DNA of 64,000 bases from Phallus indusiatus. Taxonomy: Eukaryota; Basidiomycota; Agaricomycetes; Phallales; Phallaceae. Positions 47,678 to 58,730 of the stretch are shown here, piece by piece. Within the stretch, counting starts at the first letter, position 1, and every line of letters begins with the position of its first letter. The position numbers and the translations under genes were made by a program. The stretch is from the NCBI GenBank assembly GCA_027605045.1, contig JAQFWX010000001.1, positions 3,100,001-3,164,000 on the forward strand. The letters are read 5' to 3'. The notes under the pieces are model-generated. The model ran no database searches. It was not told the origin of the DNA and was given only the letters and a program-made list of their open reading frames with translations.

Positions 47678-48387
47678 GGTGCTCTCCAACCAAGTTAGTC
47701 AAAGACAACTTTTCTAAAAACGATGTTGGTGTTTCTTGCTAACTTCTGGCCCACGATGCCATCTCAACTGAACCAGGCGCTGTCTCTACGTGCTCCAGCT
47801 TTTTGTTGATGCAACCTAAACGACGGAGGGATAGTGCCATACTAGTGCCTTTGAACGGAGTCTGAAGATTTGACAGAGAGCAGTGGAAGCGGGGTTCATG
47901 GTGGATGACTCCGAGTGAACTGATAATCTGAGGGCGTTTTTTCGCCTATCAAGTCGGACCTCGAACACCATCGCTTACGAAGTAAATATAAAAATTAAAT
48001 ATCACATCGAAAATTAGAAAACAAATTTTGTACCAATAAGTAATTCTCACAAATAAACTTAAGAACAGCGCATTAGATAAAGAAGAAAAATAGTTCTACT
48101 GACAAAATGAAAACCTTAATGACATGGAATTGAAAAAATAAGCAATAGCAATAGCAAGATTCGAACCCAGGGCCAACAAGGAATAACATTGGCTATGCCA
48201 CCTAGGCTAAGCCGCCCATATTCGTTTGTCTAAGAGATTCGATAGATACTCAGCGAATTGATTGTGAAGACCATCGTCCAAATCACTTGGCAACGACTTC
48301 CTTCACGGCTTTAATTTCGAATTTAGAGAAATTGTATTTACTAAAAAGCATTGTATGCACAAATTGTATAGAAAATAAAGCAAAGGC
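47678..48387. other. intergenic
   Basis: Promoter of the MFS gene and 3' flank of the transposase gene. It contains the tRNA-like sequence listed at 48153-48217. Confidence 0.4.
48153..48217 (-). repeat. tRNA-derived sequence (SINE-like head)
   Basis: Read on the minus strand, an A box (TAGCCTAGGTGG) and a B box (GGTTCGAATCT) have tRNA spacing. The 5' acceptor bases have no matching 3' partner and the T-stem pairs poorly, so this is not a working tRNA. It is followed by short TTGCTA repeats and a T-rich run, the layout of a tRNA-derived SINE tail. Confidence 0.5.
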
Positions 48388-51300
48388 TCATTCCGGTTTA
48401 TCGTTTGAAGCCGGCTTGGGATTGGGATATGCCGGGGGTTGAGGATAGGGGAGATTTCTATTATGAACCTGTTGAGGATTTGAAATATATGGATGGTTTA
48501 GCGAATGCTGCCCCATATGAAGGTGCTGAAAGCTCGGATTCTGAAAAAAGTAGCCATAAGGAGGCTGTGGATAGTATGGAGTAGGCCTGAACGACGGCTG
48601 CCAAGGGACAACCTGTCCAAGATATGGCGTATAAGGTAGCATAGGCATGGAATTATGCCACTGCATCTGTCCTGGCATAGCTGAGGTTGCATATATGCCG
48701 TGTAAATAGTTGTAGCTTGCCATTACGGTTGGAGCAGACGGTCCATATGGAGCTTGGATGGCTGGAGAAGGTCCAACGGAGATAAAAGGTGAAGGTCTGA
48801 TGTGGACAGACGGCGATGGCCCGACGTGGACAGAGGGTGAAGGCTTGACGTGGACAGAAGGCGAAGGTCCGACGTGGACAGAAGACGAAGGTTCGCCGGG
48901 AACAGAGGACGATGCTGCAGCTTGAGCAGTGGGCGATGCCCCGACCTGCGTTATGTGGAAGGATATGTATGGCAATAAATTTCATTAGAAAAATGGCGTA
49001 CCTTTTTCGTTTCAGGTTTAATTTGTGACTTAAGGAGATGGGGATCATAAAGTGTTTCGGGTTTTGGTATTGCATCAACATTAATAGAAATTGCACCTGA
49101 GCCTATAGGCAAAAGTTTTTCGATCTGGTTCCGTGTTTCGTTTAACTGTTCATCGCATTTTTTGAGACGCTTCTGTGCTCTAGTGGGATCTCGAGAGGAA
49201 TCCAAGGCACGTTTGACAGATGCAGCCGAGGACGTTATGTTCTTCTGTAAGTCAATGGCTTTGTCATAAAGATTCTGTATTTCAGTATCGTTTTTCAGGA
49301 TTATCTTCCTTTGGGAATTCCCTACATAAACGAATTAATTAGCTGACAGTGGGAAATACAGCTAACAATATACCTTTTACTTGAATCGCTCTTACCGACC
49401 TATGATAATGGGTTGCCAATCTGTCTCTAGGAGGAATGCATTCTACTAGCCAAGAATCGATACTACGTATAGCCCGAGAATCAAACTGAAGGCCACGCAT
49501 TATCCCAGCAAGCATTGTAAGCTTTGTGCCGTCTCGGTTGATGTTTCTGTGGGCTTGTTCGTTTCCATTGGAAGTTGATGGTGCCGCTTTCCATATTTCC
49601 ACTGAGATTTTGCTCAACGGTCTGTAAACAGCTGCCAGCATGAGCCCGTCATGCTTTTCCTTGTCTTTCAGCCAAGCTAATAAAAATAAGCATAAGTTAT
49701 TTAAAGGAAAGAGTTCAAGACGAAAGACCTGAAGCCTTTTTCCCGCCAGACCGAATAGTTTTCTTGACTTGTGCCAAGCTGGGTAGGTTATCGGAGCTTG
49801 CTAAACTCATCATTGCTGCACGAACTTTCTCACTGACGTGGCCCCGTAGATTGTTGATGTTCCGAGTATAATGAGCGAAACAGTATCTGTAAATACATGC
49901 CAGGTGTTCTGTTGGTGTCAGCTCATTTAATGGTTTGTCCCATTCTGGAGACCATTTCTCATCAGGCAACGTTGCGCAAATTTCCTGACAATACAAGCCA
50001 AGACCTTTTTGAAAAAATTAGCTGAAAGCTCGTTATTTTGAATTAAGGGTACCTAGTGCCTGTCCCCGGTGGCCGTCAGCGGTAACAGTTTCAATACCAT
50101 TGCCATGTATGTGGCGAAACTGAACAGCCTTCCCAGTATCATTTTTAACAATTCCAAACAAAGTTCTAAATAACATTTGGTGAGCCACAGCGCTTTGTGA
50201 TGTGGTGAAGGCTCGCGCAACGACGACGGCTGTAGAAAAGTAAGCATGTGCCGATGTATTATAGGTAGTACTTAGCATACATACAACGAGCATATTCAGG
50301 GAACCAGGCTTCTATTTCGAACTCCTGCCACTTGTGAAGGCGTTTGAAAGACGTGTCAATTGTGGGACGTTTTGTTTTGAGCAGTAGATGGCTCATCGCC
50401 TTGAACATGCATATGACGATGTAATATCTGCCCACTATAGCGTCGTCATGAGTGTCAACGCAACGAATGTACATCTCTTCAGGTTCCAGCTTTGTGTGTG
50501 CCTTCAGAAGCTCCTTCGCCCCTAAAGCTAAATTAGAAGAATAACTCAAATATCATCATGAAACTTACCTTCCAAACCTGTACCTTCAGGGTAACGTTTG
50601 TAGCGCAACTCATCAATCAATCGAGCCGTATGATCGTAGTTGCTCAATGAGGGATGAAGATCTCCAAGTCCAGGGTCCATAATCTCAATCCAATTCAAAA
50701 CTTGTCGCAAATTATACATAAAGGCATTGTCAAGTAGAAGACGGCGTGGGGTTGCATCTGCGAGTCGCCATCCGAGTGGCTCGAGCAACGAATGGAAAAT
50801 TTTTTTAATACTTCCTGGGGTTTTGGTTCGAGAAGGTTCGCTGTGAGAGTGTGGGTTTCGGGAGACAATCAGGTAATAAGGGCATTGGTAAGGATCGTTT
50901 GGCTGGTATGTTTCAAATCGGCATGGGCAATCTTTCGTAAATTTCATACTTCCTCGAGTCAATACTCCTTCTGCGTTGCGGTGCCATGTCGCTGAGACAG
51001 ATTAAACATAAAATAACACAATAAAATTATATACACGTACGACAAAATTCTTTCTGTTCTCGTACTGTTGCGGTAAAACTGCATGGAACTAGAGGGCCAT
51101 AGCCTTCTTTGGCGGCAGCAGTCTCAAAGAGTTGTATGCGATCCTCTTTGTTGCTAAATAATGCTTCCAAGTAATCAACATCGTACTCATTTAAATTACG
51201 AATGCGCAAATGATTAGTTTGTCCCTTAGCATAAAATTCGCAACTTTTCCGCAGATTAGCCACCTTTGACGGTAAGATAAATTATTAAAGCTTACCGAAT

Positions 51301-52392
51301 ACGATGATGTCCATAATTATCTTTCTCAAGGCATAATTTACCGGAGCACCTGGGCTTCTTATCAGCTCGGTAAGCACGACAGTCGCTCAACACCGCTATT
51401 AAGTCGACAGGAGTAGGTTCGTCAGGGAGATCGTCATTTTTGCTTGGATTGTTGTCAGTTGAGTCTTCACTTGGACTGTCTTCACTTGGACTGACATCGC
51501 TTGAATTGTCATCGTTTGAATTGTCATCGTTTGGATTGTCATCGTTTGGATTGTCATCGTTTGGATTGTCATCGTTTGGATTGTTTGGATTGTTGTCGTT
51601 TGGATTGTTCACATTGTCGTCGTTTGATTCGTTTGGATTGTTGTCGTTTGTATTGTTTGAGTTGTCGTCGTTCGGACTGTTTGAATTTTCTTCACTTACG
51701 TTTATTTTTTTTTCGAAATAACAGCCGTTTTGTTTAAGAGCACAGTAAAACCCTAATGTTTTCATGAAGACTTCGCCCCGTGCGTCCAGATTCCGAGCCA
51801 GTGATATGATTGCCGGGGTTTGTTGTGTCCCGCCCGGATTAAAAGAACATTTTTTAATTGAACGACCTAGGAAATTATTTTTAGAACACGAAATCATAGC
51901 TAGCTGATACTGACAACTAAGTTTCATCTGTCGACACAACACCGCGTCACCAGTCGTCTGGTTACGGAGCAGCGAGCATCGCACATCATGATGTGTCGAG
52001 ATGTTAAACATGGAATACTGGACGTTGTCTTTGGGACTAACAAAGGTTTTTTCATTCTCAGTTTCCTTAGGGGTGATCCTGAATCTGTGTCCAATCGCCG
52101 TGCCCACTTGTTGGCCGCTTTCGGGAAATTCAAGGACTGCGCTGAGAGGGTGATCTATAACGGCGTTGACATAGGATTGTCGAGTTACACGACCTTTCCC
52201 ATCCTGCAACTCTTCTTGAGTGAAAAATCTGGCTTTTGGTGAGATATATTTAATGGAGCCGTTTGCAAAAAAAGAAATATTATCCATGCAAAAGCTCCTA
52301 GCGACCATGTCCGCCGTAGGCTTAAGACCTGCCTCTTGAAGGATTTCCTGTGCGCGACGGACGGCATCCAGCTGTTGCTCCTCAGTATGCAT
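48388..52392 (-). CDS. MULE-type DDE transposase-like protein (multi-exon)
   Basis: About nine exons give roughly 1200 aa. The first exon (51296-52392) joins the second at 51243 by a 52-nt intron. Between them is an Asn/Asp/Pro-rich run from 15-bp repeats (51508-51600). A zinc-finger-like motif, CPCRF...CPYY...HSHSE, lies at about 50880-50940, as in WRKY/FLYWCH-type N-termini of Mutator-like transposases. The three acidic catalytic residues appear in order: Asp in TIDTSFKR (about 50350), Asp in TADGHRGQ (about 50075) and Glu in TSNGNEQAHRNIN (about 49560). This matches the DDE layout of MULEs. The C-terminus is Pro-rich with 30-bp repeats. Frames look open throughout, so this may be an active or recently active copy. 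I could not locate terminal inverted repeats by eye. A host gene domesticated from such a transposase is the main alternative. Confidence 0.75.
48785..48905 (-). repeat. 30-bp coding tandem repeats
   Basis: The frame repeats a 10-residue unit, VHVGPSPS-like, four to five times near the C-terminus of the transposase-like protein. Units differ by single substitutions. Confidence 0.7.
51508..51600 (-). repeat. 15-bp coding minisatellite
   Basis: Units of about 15 bp (gtcatcgtttggatt on the plus strand) repeat about six times and encode a run of Asn/Asp/Pro. Length variation between strains is likely. Confidence 0.75.
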
Positions 52393-53016
52393 GAGGTTTA
52401 CCGTACTTTGACTGTTGAAAGTTTTGACTTGTGTATATTTCTGAATTCAACCCGCATATACTGGCGTCATGTCATTCATGTACCTCAATCTGCCGTTATC
52501 AATGAGTGAAAATTACACTCAAATGTTGCAAATACGTGAGGAGTTCACATGCATTCACAATTGATTATGCTGATAACAATTTTTTTTTCAGCCCAAATCG
52601 GGGCTCGATTCAAGTGAAAAGGCATATATATGCAATATGCAACAGCGGGTAAAGTCATTTTTTGACCCTGAAATGCAGGAGAATCATGTTTTAATCTTTT
52701 AACCACAAGATTATATTCAAAAAATCCCTTTATTGTGGATTGGCGTAATGGCTTTATAGACGCAGTCCGAACGGGTCACACATCGGAGCAGTCTTGGCCC
52801 GGTGAAGCACATGCCACGAGATTTTTTTTGTGGCTGTTGCAAAATGCAAAAATTGTGGCGTACAAAGATTGTACCTGTGATATGAATGAATTTTGTTTTA
52901 TCACATACGACGGAGAGTTTTTTTCGCCCCATTAGCGTCAAATAGTTACGGACCCTCGCTGGATAAATACCCATGGTTCACAACTTGAAGAAATCACAAA
53001 ACATCGAGAATCACTC
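52393..53016. other. upstream region of the transposase-like gene
   Basis: Includes the expected promoter of the minus-strand transposase gene and short plus-strand frames (52735-52935) that I cannot support. Candidate terminal repeats of a MULE should lie here, but I did not see a convincing pair. Confidence 0.35.
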
Positions 53017-53289
53017 ATGTCTTATCGCTTCAACCAAAAAACCTCTCCTCGTGTTTCTAAGCTCACGCGGGCACGTATTCACGCCAGTGTTGATGAGTGG
53101 TTGTGGCATTACTACCACAGTAATAGCTTTAAGGCCGTCGAGAAGCTCCCTGACACTAACGTCTTTGACTCGTCTCTCAACCTTCAAAATACGTCTTGCA
53201 ACCTGGTTTTTTTTGACCGCGCCGCTGGGATAGTCCGGGAGTACCCTTTGTATTTTATTCTTCATTCTAATAGTATCCGCTACTACTAA
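53017..53289 (+). CDS. small unknown open frame
   Basis: A 90-codon frame, open for about 15 more codons upstream, ends 49 bp before the next gene starts. The composition is ordinary. It may be an exon of a gene with the short frame at 52735-52935 or a chance frame. No motif is recognised. Confidence 0.25.
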   Translation: MSYRFNQKTSPRVSKLTRARIHASVDEWLWHYYHSNSFKAVEKLPDTNVFDSSLNLQNTSCNLVFFDRAAGIVREYPLYFILHSNSIRYY

Positions 53290-53338
53290 TTAAAGTCTGT
53301 TCAGCCCAAGTTCAGTGAGGCGACCTAATAAACCTATT

Positions 53339-54920
53339 ATGGCGTCAAGTTTCAAGCAGTATTTTGAGCACAAACTAAGGCTCTCAACGGGTTAGAGGTT
53401 GCACAGGTTTAACCCGCAGGTACCTGTATCCGTACCCGCAGGTCACGGGTACCCGTCACACAGGTACCCGGCGCCTAATTGACCCGGGTCGGGTACAGGT
53501 AGCCATTTTCGAAACCACGGGTACCCGTGCTAACCCGCCCTATAAGACATAGTGACAAGTGGGTGATTTTCGAGTGGTGTTTGTCGTGATTTTTTTTTTA
53601 TTTTGGCTCTAGAGAGCTCAAATCTTACTTAAAATGGAAATAAAAAAATATGTCAACAATATTTTTTAATTCTCTACAAGATATGTTGGGCGCTTAAATA
53701 AGCGCCCATCTCGCTTAATAACTTAATCTAGTAACATCTAGTCACACGTGACATTACCTGCAGGTAACACACAGGTACCTGCAGATTACCTGTTGTCACA
53801 GGTTGACCTGCCTACCCGCAGGTTGTCACGTGACCCGCGGGTCAAAACCCGGGTCAGGTCGAGGATACCCAAATTTTTGACACTGACCCGCAGGTACGGG
53901 TACCCGTACCCGCGGATCCAACCCGTTGAGAGCCTTAGCACAAACGACTTGGTTTGGAATGCTTCTGTGGCCTGGTAGAGGATAACCCACAGTTTGTTAC
54001 GGTTCGTCGCCACAAGGAAAGACATTACATGATCTGCGATGATTGTGGATTATTCGGTAATCTCGTTTCGAAGTCGTTTTTTTATTTCGCTCACTCAATT
54101 TGCAGTTGATCTGGATAAGGTTCGTGAGAACGCCGACTTTTGGGGTGTATATCCTTCCATGAATAGACACCAAGGTACGCTGCTTGCTTGTATTTTGTTC
54201 ATTTCGTCGATAATGATAATATTTCTCGTTGTAGAAACACAGCCAGTTTCAGTTTCTATGGTGGCTTCAGTTGAGCGATCCGAGTTACGAGTAGTGCGTC
54301 GGTCTCAACGTCAAATTCAAAATCAAGATCGCCCCGGAGGTATATACCCATGATTTGATAAATTGGAGTCTTTCTCATATTCATTATCAGCATATACTCT
54401 GCCTAAAAATCGTCATAGTATTCATTTCTATTTCGAAAGAAAATCTAGCCCTGCCGTGGAGGATTTAGTCGACAAAATTGAACGTATTCAGGAGGAAGGT
54501 AAGAAGCTCTTCTTTTACCCCAATAGCTCTTGCTAACACCAGCGTATTGTAGACAGAGCTGCCAGCTCCAGTCCGGTTCCTGCTGAGGAACTGCTCAACG
54601 AGTTCAAAGCTTACATGGCTGCATCTAAGGGAAAAGGAAAGGCAAAGGACGACGTCGACTCTTACTATAGAAATCGCAAAGATTGGGAGAACCGGCGCAG
54701 CTCCAAAGCCTCTACTTCCACGCATCCCACGGCTTCCAGCTCCAAAGCCTCTACTTCTACACATCCTACGGCTTCCAGCTCCAAAGTCTCACAAATCAAG
54801 TTCTGCCGCTTCTGCGACCTCGGTATGGCTGAGGAATCAATTCAGGAGCACGAAGAGGAATGTTGGGCAGAGCATACAGCAGCGCCAGACGGGCCTTCAG
54901 AGGAGACGCAGCCCGAGTAA
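53339..54920 (+). pseudogene. GRF-like zinc-finger gene interrupted by a hAT MITE
   Basis: Starting at ATG 53339, the coding sequence runs 12 codons into a hAT element (53376-53937). It continues after one target-site copy at 53946. Skipping the insert and one 8-bp copy restores the frame exactly. Later exons are bordered by consensus introns, near 54053-54102, 54173-54237, 54340-54391 and 54499-54552, and end at 54920. The N-terminus has LECFCGLVE...ICDDCGLF, a CxCG-CxxC zinc site like GRF-type fingers. The C-terminus has FCRFCDLG...HEEECW. The middle is disordered with 39-bp repeats at 54699-54776. With the insert in place a TAG follows within seven codons. The remainder is clean, so disruption is recent or rescued by splicing. 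Function unknown; GRF fingers bind nucleic acid. Confidence 0.7.
53376..53937. mobile_element. non-autonomous hAT element (MITE), 562 bp, in coding sequence
   Basis: Perfect terminal inverted repeats begin TAAGGCTCTCAACGGGTT and are flanked by an exact 8-bp target duplication, gcacaaac (53368-53375 and 53938-53945). The interior is built from ACCCGCAGGTACC-like subterminal repeats in both orientations. The hAT ends and 8-bp duplication match the element at 42571-43296, but the sequence differs, so this is a separate family. Confidence 0.93.
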
Positions 54921-55046
54921 GGTACACCGTTTTCGAATTAATCGCTTTCGGTTTAAAATTTAATCTTTTCAAAATCACCTGAGTAAGGTGCACTGTTTTC
55001 GAGTTAGTCATTTTTAGTTCAAAATTTTATCTTTTCAAAATCATTT
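54915..55046 (+). repeat. 66-bp tandem duplication covering a stop codon
   Basis: The segment beginning gagtaagg at 54915, which contains the TAA of the zinc-finger gene, recurs at 54981 with about 80 percent identity over 66 bp (both copies end in cttttcaaaatca). The second copy carries another GAG TAA. It is probably a replication-slippage duplication of the 3' UTR start. Confidence 0.75.
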
Positions 55047-55301
55047 TTTCGAAATACTCTTTCAATAAAAAATTAGTCTAACATTGCAGTTGTTATACAT
55101 TTCGGTACTACTAGTATAAATACAGTCCACTGTGATTCTATACTACATTCAGAAGATTGCCGATATATGCTGCGAAATCTACGAAGTCAACAGAAACTAC
55201 AAAATAAAGCTAACCACTAAGTAAATTATGCGAAGAAAAATATTGAACATCGCCAGTGAAAGTACATAAATTCAGTCTCAATTATTCTCAAGGCCAACCC
55301 T

Positions 55302-55544
55302 TTGATGGCACAGAGCGTTGGGCCTTCCTCCCATTATTCCATTTCTTCAACCACTGACACGGAGGCCCCCAAGCACAAATACTATTCCTGTACATGTGTA
55401 CAGTGTTTGTTCCCACCAAACGGCCGTTCTTGTCGAGCGCAAGGGTGTTTAACGTCAGATGCTCTCGTTGATCAGACGGAGACTTGTGAAAATCCGTCCT
55501 TCAACCATAAAAATCAGCGTCAAATACAAAGAAATAATTTTTAA
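55302..55544 (+). CDS. small Cys-containing open frame, unknown
   Basis: An 80-codon frame starts ATGATGGCACAG and contains YSCTCVQCLFPPNGRSC, a cluster of Cys. It may be the first exon of a longer gene or a remnant of a transposon gene. No family can be assigned. Confidence 0.3.
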   Translation: MMAQSVGPSSHYSISSTTDTEAPKHKYYSCTCVQCLFPPNGRSCRAQGCLTSDALVDQTETCENPSFNHKNQRQIQRNNF

Positions 55545-56639
55545 ACACTTACAATACTTGTAAACTCTGCGCTGATATGTGATTTAAATCGTTTGCGTTC
55601 GTCTTGATAAATGTTCGAATATAATCGATAATTTTCGGGGTTTGACGAGGATGTCAGAGTACGCTACCGCGTCCCCTCATTTTCCTTATTTATTATCATC
55701 GGCATATGTTTACTTCCATTTCATTTACATTTCCCGTCCATTACTTCCACTTTCCGTTTCCTTGTTCTGCCTCTATTTCACTTTCTTTACTCGCGCGCGT
55801 CGCGCTGTAAGGATCTGATGTGAATAGCTAAATGTGCCGGCTATAAATGATCGGACTACAATGAGATTTTTGTTTCGAGGTCGGTAAGTCTACCGTGGAG
55901 CGTGTCCTGGTACTGAATTCAACGTGAGAGAGGGAGTGGGTGTGTGTGGGGAATGGGGGGGTGTATGCGTCGATATCAAACCAACACAAACAAAACACCA
56001 ACAACAACTGCAATGATAAAAGATCGTATGCAACTGTGCAAGTGAGAGGGTGAACAGAAAGTCGGCAATGAACTTGGAATGCGACTAAAGAGAAGACCTG
56101 CAATCAATGATGACTGAATTCCTGTGCGAGTTAGTGAAAGCGATAAACTGAAATAAAATCGCTAGTTTATACTCCGAGACCTCACTCAGAGTTAATCCAA
56201 AGATATAGATATGAGCGTAGAAATAGACTAGAGACGAAACACTTGGCTTGAACTGAACTTGACTTAGACTGAACTTGACTGAGACTTAAACTGTGAGACA
56301 ACTCGTCCGGTAGAATTGCTGCTGATACAAGTATTTACATGCAGTATTTATACCTTTCAGAGTACATAGCATTGGTGAGACGATCACTCATCGTTCACCG
56401 GGATAACAAACAGGAAGAAACAAAAGAACAAAAGAAATATGGAAGATAGGGGAATCGCGAGAGAATGATGGGGATACAATTACAACAAAAAAAAGAACAA
56501 CATACATTGATAGGAGAAAATGATGAGAACTGAAACAAAGAACAAAAGAAAACAAGGAAGAGATCAAAATAGGAAAAACAAAACCGGCTGGAGACACAGC
56601 CCTGGCCTGACTCAACACCTGGCACTTCCCGCGCTGCCT
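55545..56639. other. intergenic, no gene supported
   Basis: Low-complexity A/T and C/T-rich patches; short frames only. Confidence 0.4.
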
Positions 56640-57254
56640 CTATCCTGTACCATACCTATACCATCTCATTCTTCTTACTGATCTGGCTCTGGCTGCTGAG
56701 ATCGGCTTCTTCGTGGCAGTGGAAGAATGATGTGAGGGGTAGGTAGAGATGGTCGCCTCAGATCTTCGAATAGATCGCTTTCCACTTCTTGATATGAGGG
56801 AGGAGGGCGAGTGAGATCGTCTGAAAAGTCTGGGGAGGTGGCATGACGGATAGGGGGCATCGACAAATAGAAACTGTACGTATCCATAAAACCAATTGCG
56901 AAAAACTAATCTCCATATAAGTACTCCATCCCTTTGAGCTCTCAGGAACCCGACAAACTCATACGATTCGTGCATGACATTGATGTCCGTTCGTTCGTAT
57001 AGAGTTAGTGCTCGCGGGTATTCTAGTTCTAAATCATCGTAAGGAAGGGTTATTTCCAAAGATGGGGGAGGTGTAGCGGGGAGTACTGTATTAGCGTCGA
57101 TATTGATTTCGGAGGTGAAGGTGTTGTAGACACGGATTATGGTAAGGAAGTCAGGATTAGGGCCGGTTCTGAGAGAAGAACGGAACGTAAAGGGGAAAAA
57201 TGGGAGTTGTAAATGGGGGACAGAATTTTGGGAGTTTTCGTTGTTGTACGACAT
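56640..57254 (-). CDS. unknown protein, tandem paralog 1
   Basis: Exon 1 is 56925-57254 and a 51-nt intron (56874-56924, in frame) follows. Exon 2 can be read in two frames. Continuing to 56640 gives FLFVDAPYPS, which aligns with LVLDVPS in the neighbour. The other ends at 56675 and reads PPPSYQEVESDLFEDL, a natural-looking PPxY motif. Total length is about 190 aa. It resembles the gene at 57362-58018: both have a Pro-rich start, an (I)D..T.LP..P segment and a WL/FL.AQ.DG segment in the same order. A frameshift in exon 2 could explain the two competing frames. No family is recognised. Confidence 0.6.
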   Translation of the reverse strand: MSYNNENSQNSVPHLQLPFFPFTFRSSLRTGPNPDFLTIIRVYNTFTSEINIDANTVLPATPPPSLEITLPYDDLELEYPRALTLYERTDINVMHESYEFVGFLRAQRDGVLIWRLVFRNWFYGYVQFLFVDAPYPSCHLPRLFRRSHSPSSLISRSGKRSIRRSEATISTYPSHHSSTATKKPISAARARSVRRMRWYRYGTG

Positions 57255-57361
57255 AGTGAGATAACAAGACGAAAGAAGCGCTAAGGGAACTGTTCAAGAA
57301 AGAAGAAGAAAAAAAATAAGTGGATCTGATTGTTTCTGCCTCGTACGCTATCTTTATTGTT

Positions 57362-58018
57362 CTAGGTTCGTCCAAAAATGTTAGAACAAACTCGTCGGAT
57401 CTTTCGGAAGGATCGCTTGGTAGGGGAAGAGGAGCTGGGAAGGGAAGGGGATGATTGTATCGGAGAAATTTGAGGTGAAAGTGGAGAGAATCGTGATGGT
57501 GGGGTATCTTCTGGGATTAAATTCGCAGGTCTGTAAGGGCTGAGTTTTTGAGTATTCATGCCCTTCATGATTACCCATCGACTTGGCACATCCAGTACTA
57601 AAAATGTGAATTCAAATCCATCTTGAGTTGCTAACCATATTCGATACGAGTCTCGTATAGCTGATTCTGGTGTCGAATACACATTAACAACTGTAAACCA
57701 GTCTAGTTTCTCCTCGATATAGACTTTCTCTCCGAACATGATCCCGGGGTGAACCAGATCTGAGCTTCTACACTGACGAATAATAAGAGGTGAAGGCTTC
57801 TTCGGCAAGTACGTTTCCGAGTCGATGTCGAGACTTGCATACTGGGAACTATAAGTATACAAAGTCGTATTGAGATCCAGATCGTATGTTCTGGGACTAG
57901 AAGGTGAAAAGCGAAATGGAGGTATAGAATCATTATCAGATGGGACTGGTGATCCAGTGGGGGAATTTGGGATTGGTAAAGATATTGATGAAGAGTAATG
58001 GAATGTGAACGTAGTCAT
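57362..58018 (-). CDS. unknown protein, tandem paralog 2
   Basis: A single-exon 218-aa frame with a clean ATG. It opens with a Ser/Pro-rich stretch. A middle part follows (DIDSETYLPKKPSP, IWLATQDGFEFTFLVLDVPS), then a Ser/Pro-rich tail ending in a basic patch (KRSFRKIRRV). No signal peptide or membrane helix is evident. It is related to the gene directly downstream on the same strand, so the two are a tandem duplicate. Unknown family; probably a small species-specific protein. Confidence 0.7.
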   Translation of the reverse strand: MTTFTFHYSSSISLPIPNSPTGSPVPSDNDSIPPFRFSPSSPRTYDLDLNTTLYTYSSQYASLDIDSETYLPKKPSPLIIRQCRSSDLVHPGIMFGEKVYIEEKLDWFTVVNVYSTPESAIRDSYRIWLATQDGFEFTFLVLDVPSRWVIMKGMNTQKLSPYRPANLIPEDTPPSRFSPLSPQISPIQSSPSLPSSSSPTKRSFRKIRRVCSNIFGRT

Positions 58019-58730
58019 TTTATGTTTTGAATTTTTGAGGCGGTGATGTTGTCAATATAGGATTTCTGGATGATTAGAACTCCGCCTTGAACAAAAAAAA
58101 GGGGGACCTTCCCAATTAGGAAGATTTTGGTGCGCGACATCGCGCTCGTACTCGGCGTGATGCCCGTGACATCACGTCGCTTAGGTTCGGTTCGGGCGCC
58201 TAGCACTTAGCTGTGTCAGGGCCGCACGCCGCGTTATCGTTTTTTCATGTATATAGTCGCTGTCCCTAGAGTGAGGGTCCCTAAGCTTGTTCTCTTAGGA
58301 TCCCCTCCCTCTAGGTGAGTAGTATAGTTATCGTCCAATATAGTACTTAGGATCCCCTCCCTCTAGTGTGAGCTGAGTAGCCCTAACAGAGGATTTTTTG
58401 AGACGAAAGTGGAGTAGTAAATAGAGATATGATGAATATGAGTGATATATATGAATTTCATTCCGAAAGACGTTAAAAAATGGTGAGGGAGAACCGTTGG
58501 AGAGGCAAGACGGCGAGTGAAGTGGACGAACTTGGAATATTCTCTAAGCATAGATTCTAAGTGTTTTAGCAGACGCGTGTTTTTTTTCAACAAGAGACTA
58601 TATTTTCGAAGGAGCTTCTTATCATACAGTTTTTGCAGAAAAAAACTAGTTTACACGCTAGGAATTATACATATACTATCGGTCAGGCTAGAATGGTTAA
58701 TATATTTACTTCCTTATGCTCCCATAGTTG
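58019..58730. other. intergenic with short direct repeats
   Basis: A 21-bp sequence is repeated exactly at 58294-58314 and 58346-58366, and an imperfect reverse copy lies at about 58266-58286. No gene is supported. Confidence 0.45.
58294..58366. repeat. 21-bp exact direct repeat pair
   Basis: Two identical copies start cttaggatcccctcc. They lie 52 bp apart, with a related inverted copy just upstream. Possibly excision footprints or binding sites. Confidence 0.7.

Noticed and set aside
48153..48217. A functional tRNA gene
   Set aside because: Boxes are present but acceptor and T stems do not pair and no matching 3' acceptor arm exists.
51500..51750. Leu/Ser/Gly repeat protein on the plus strand
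   Set aside because: It is the reverse reading of the 15-bp minisatellite inside the transposase-like gene.
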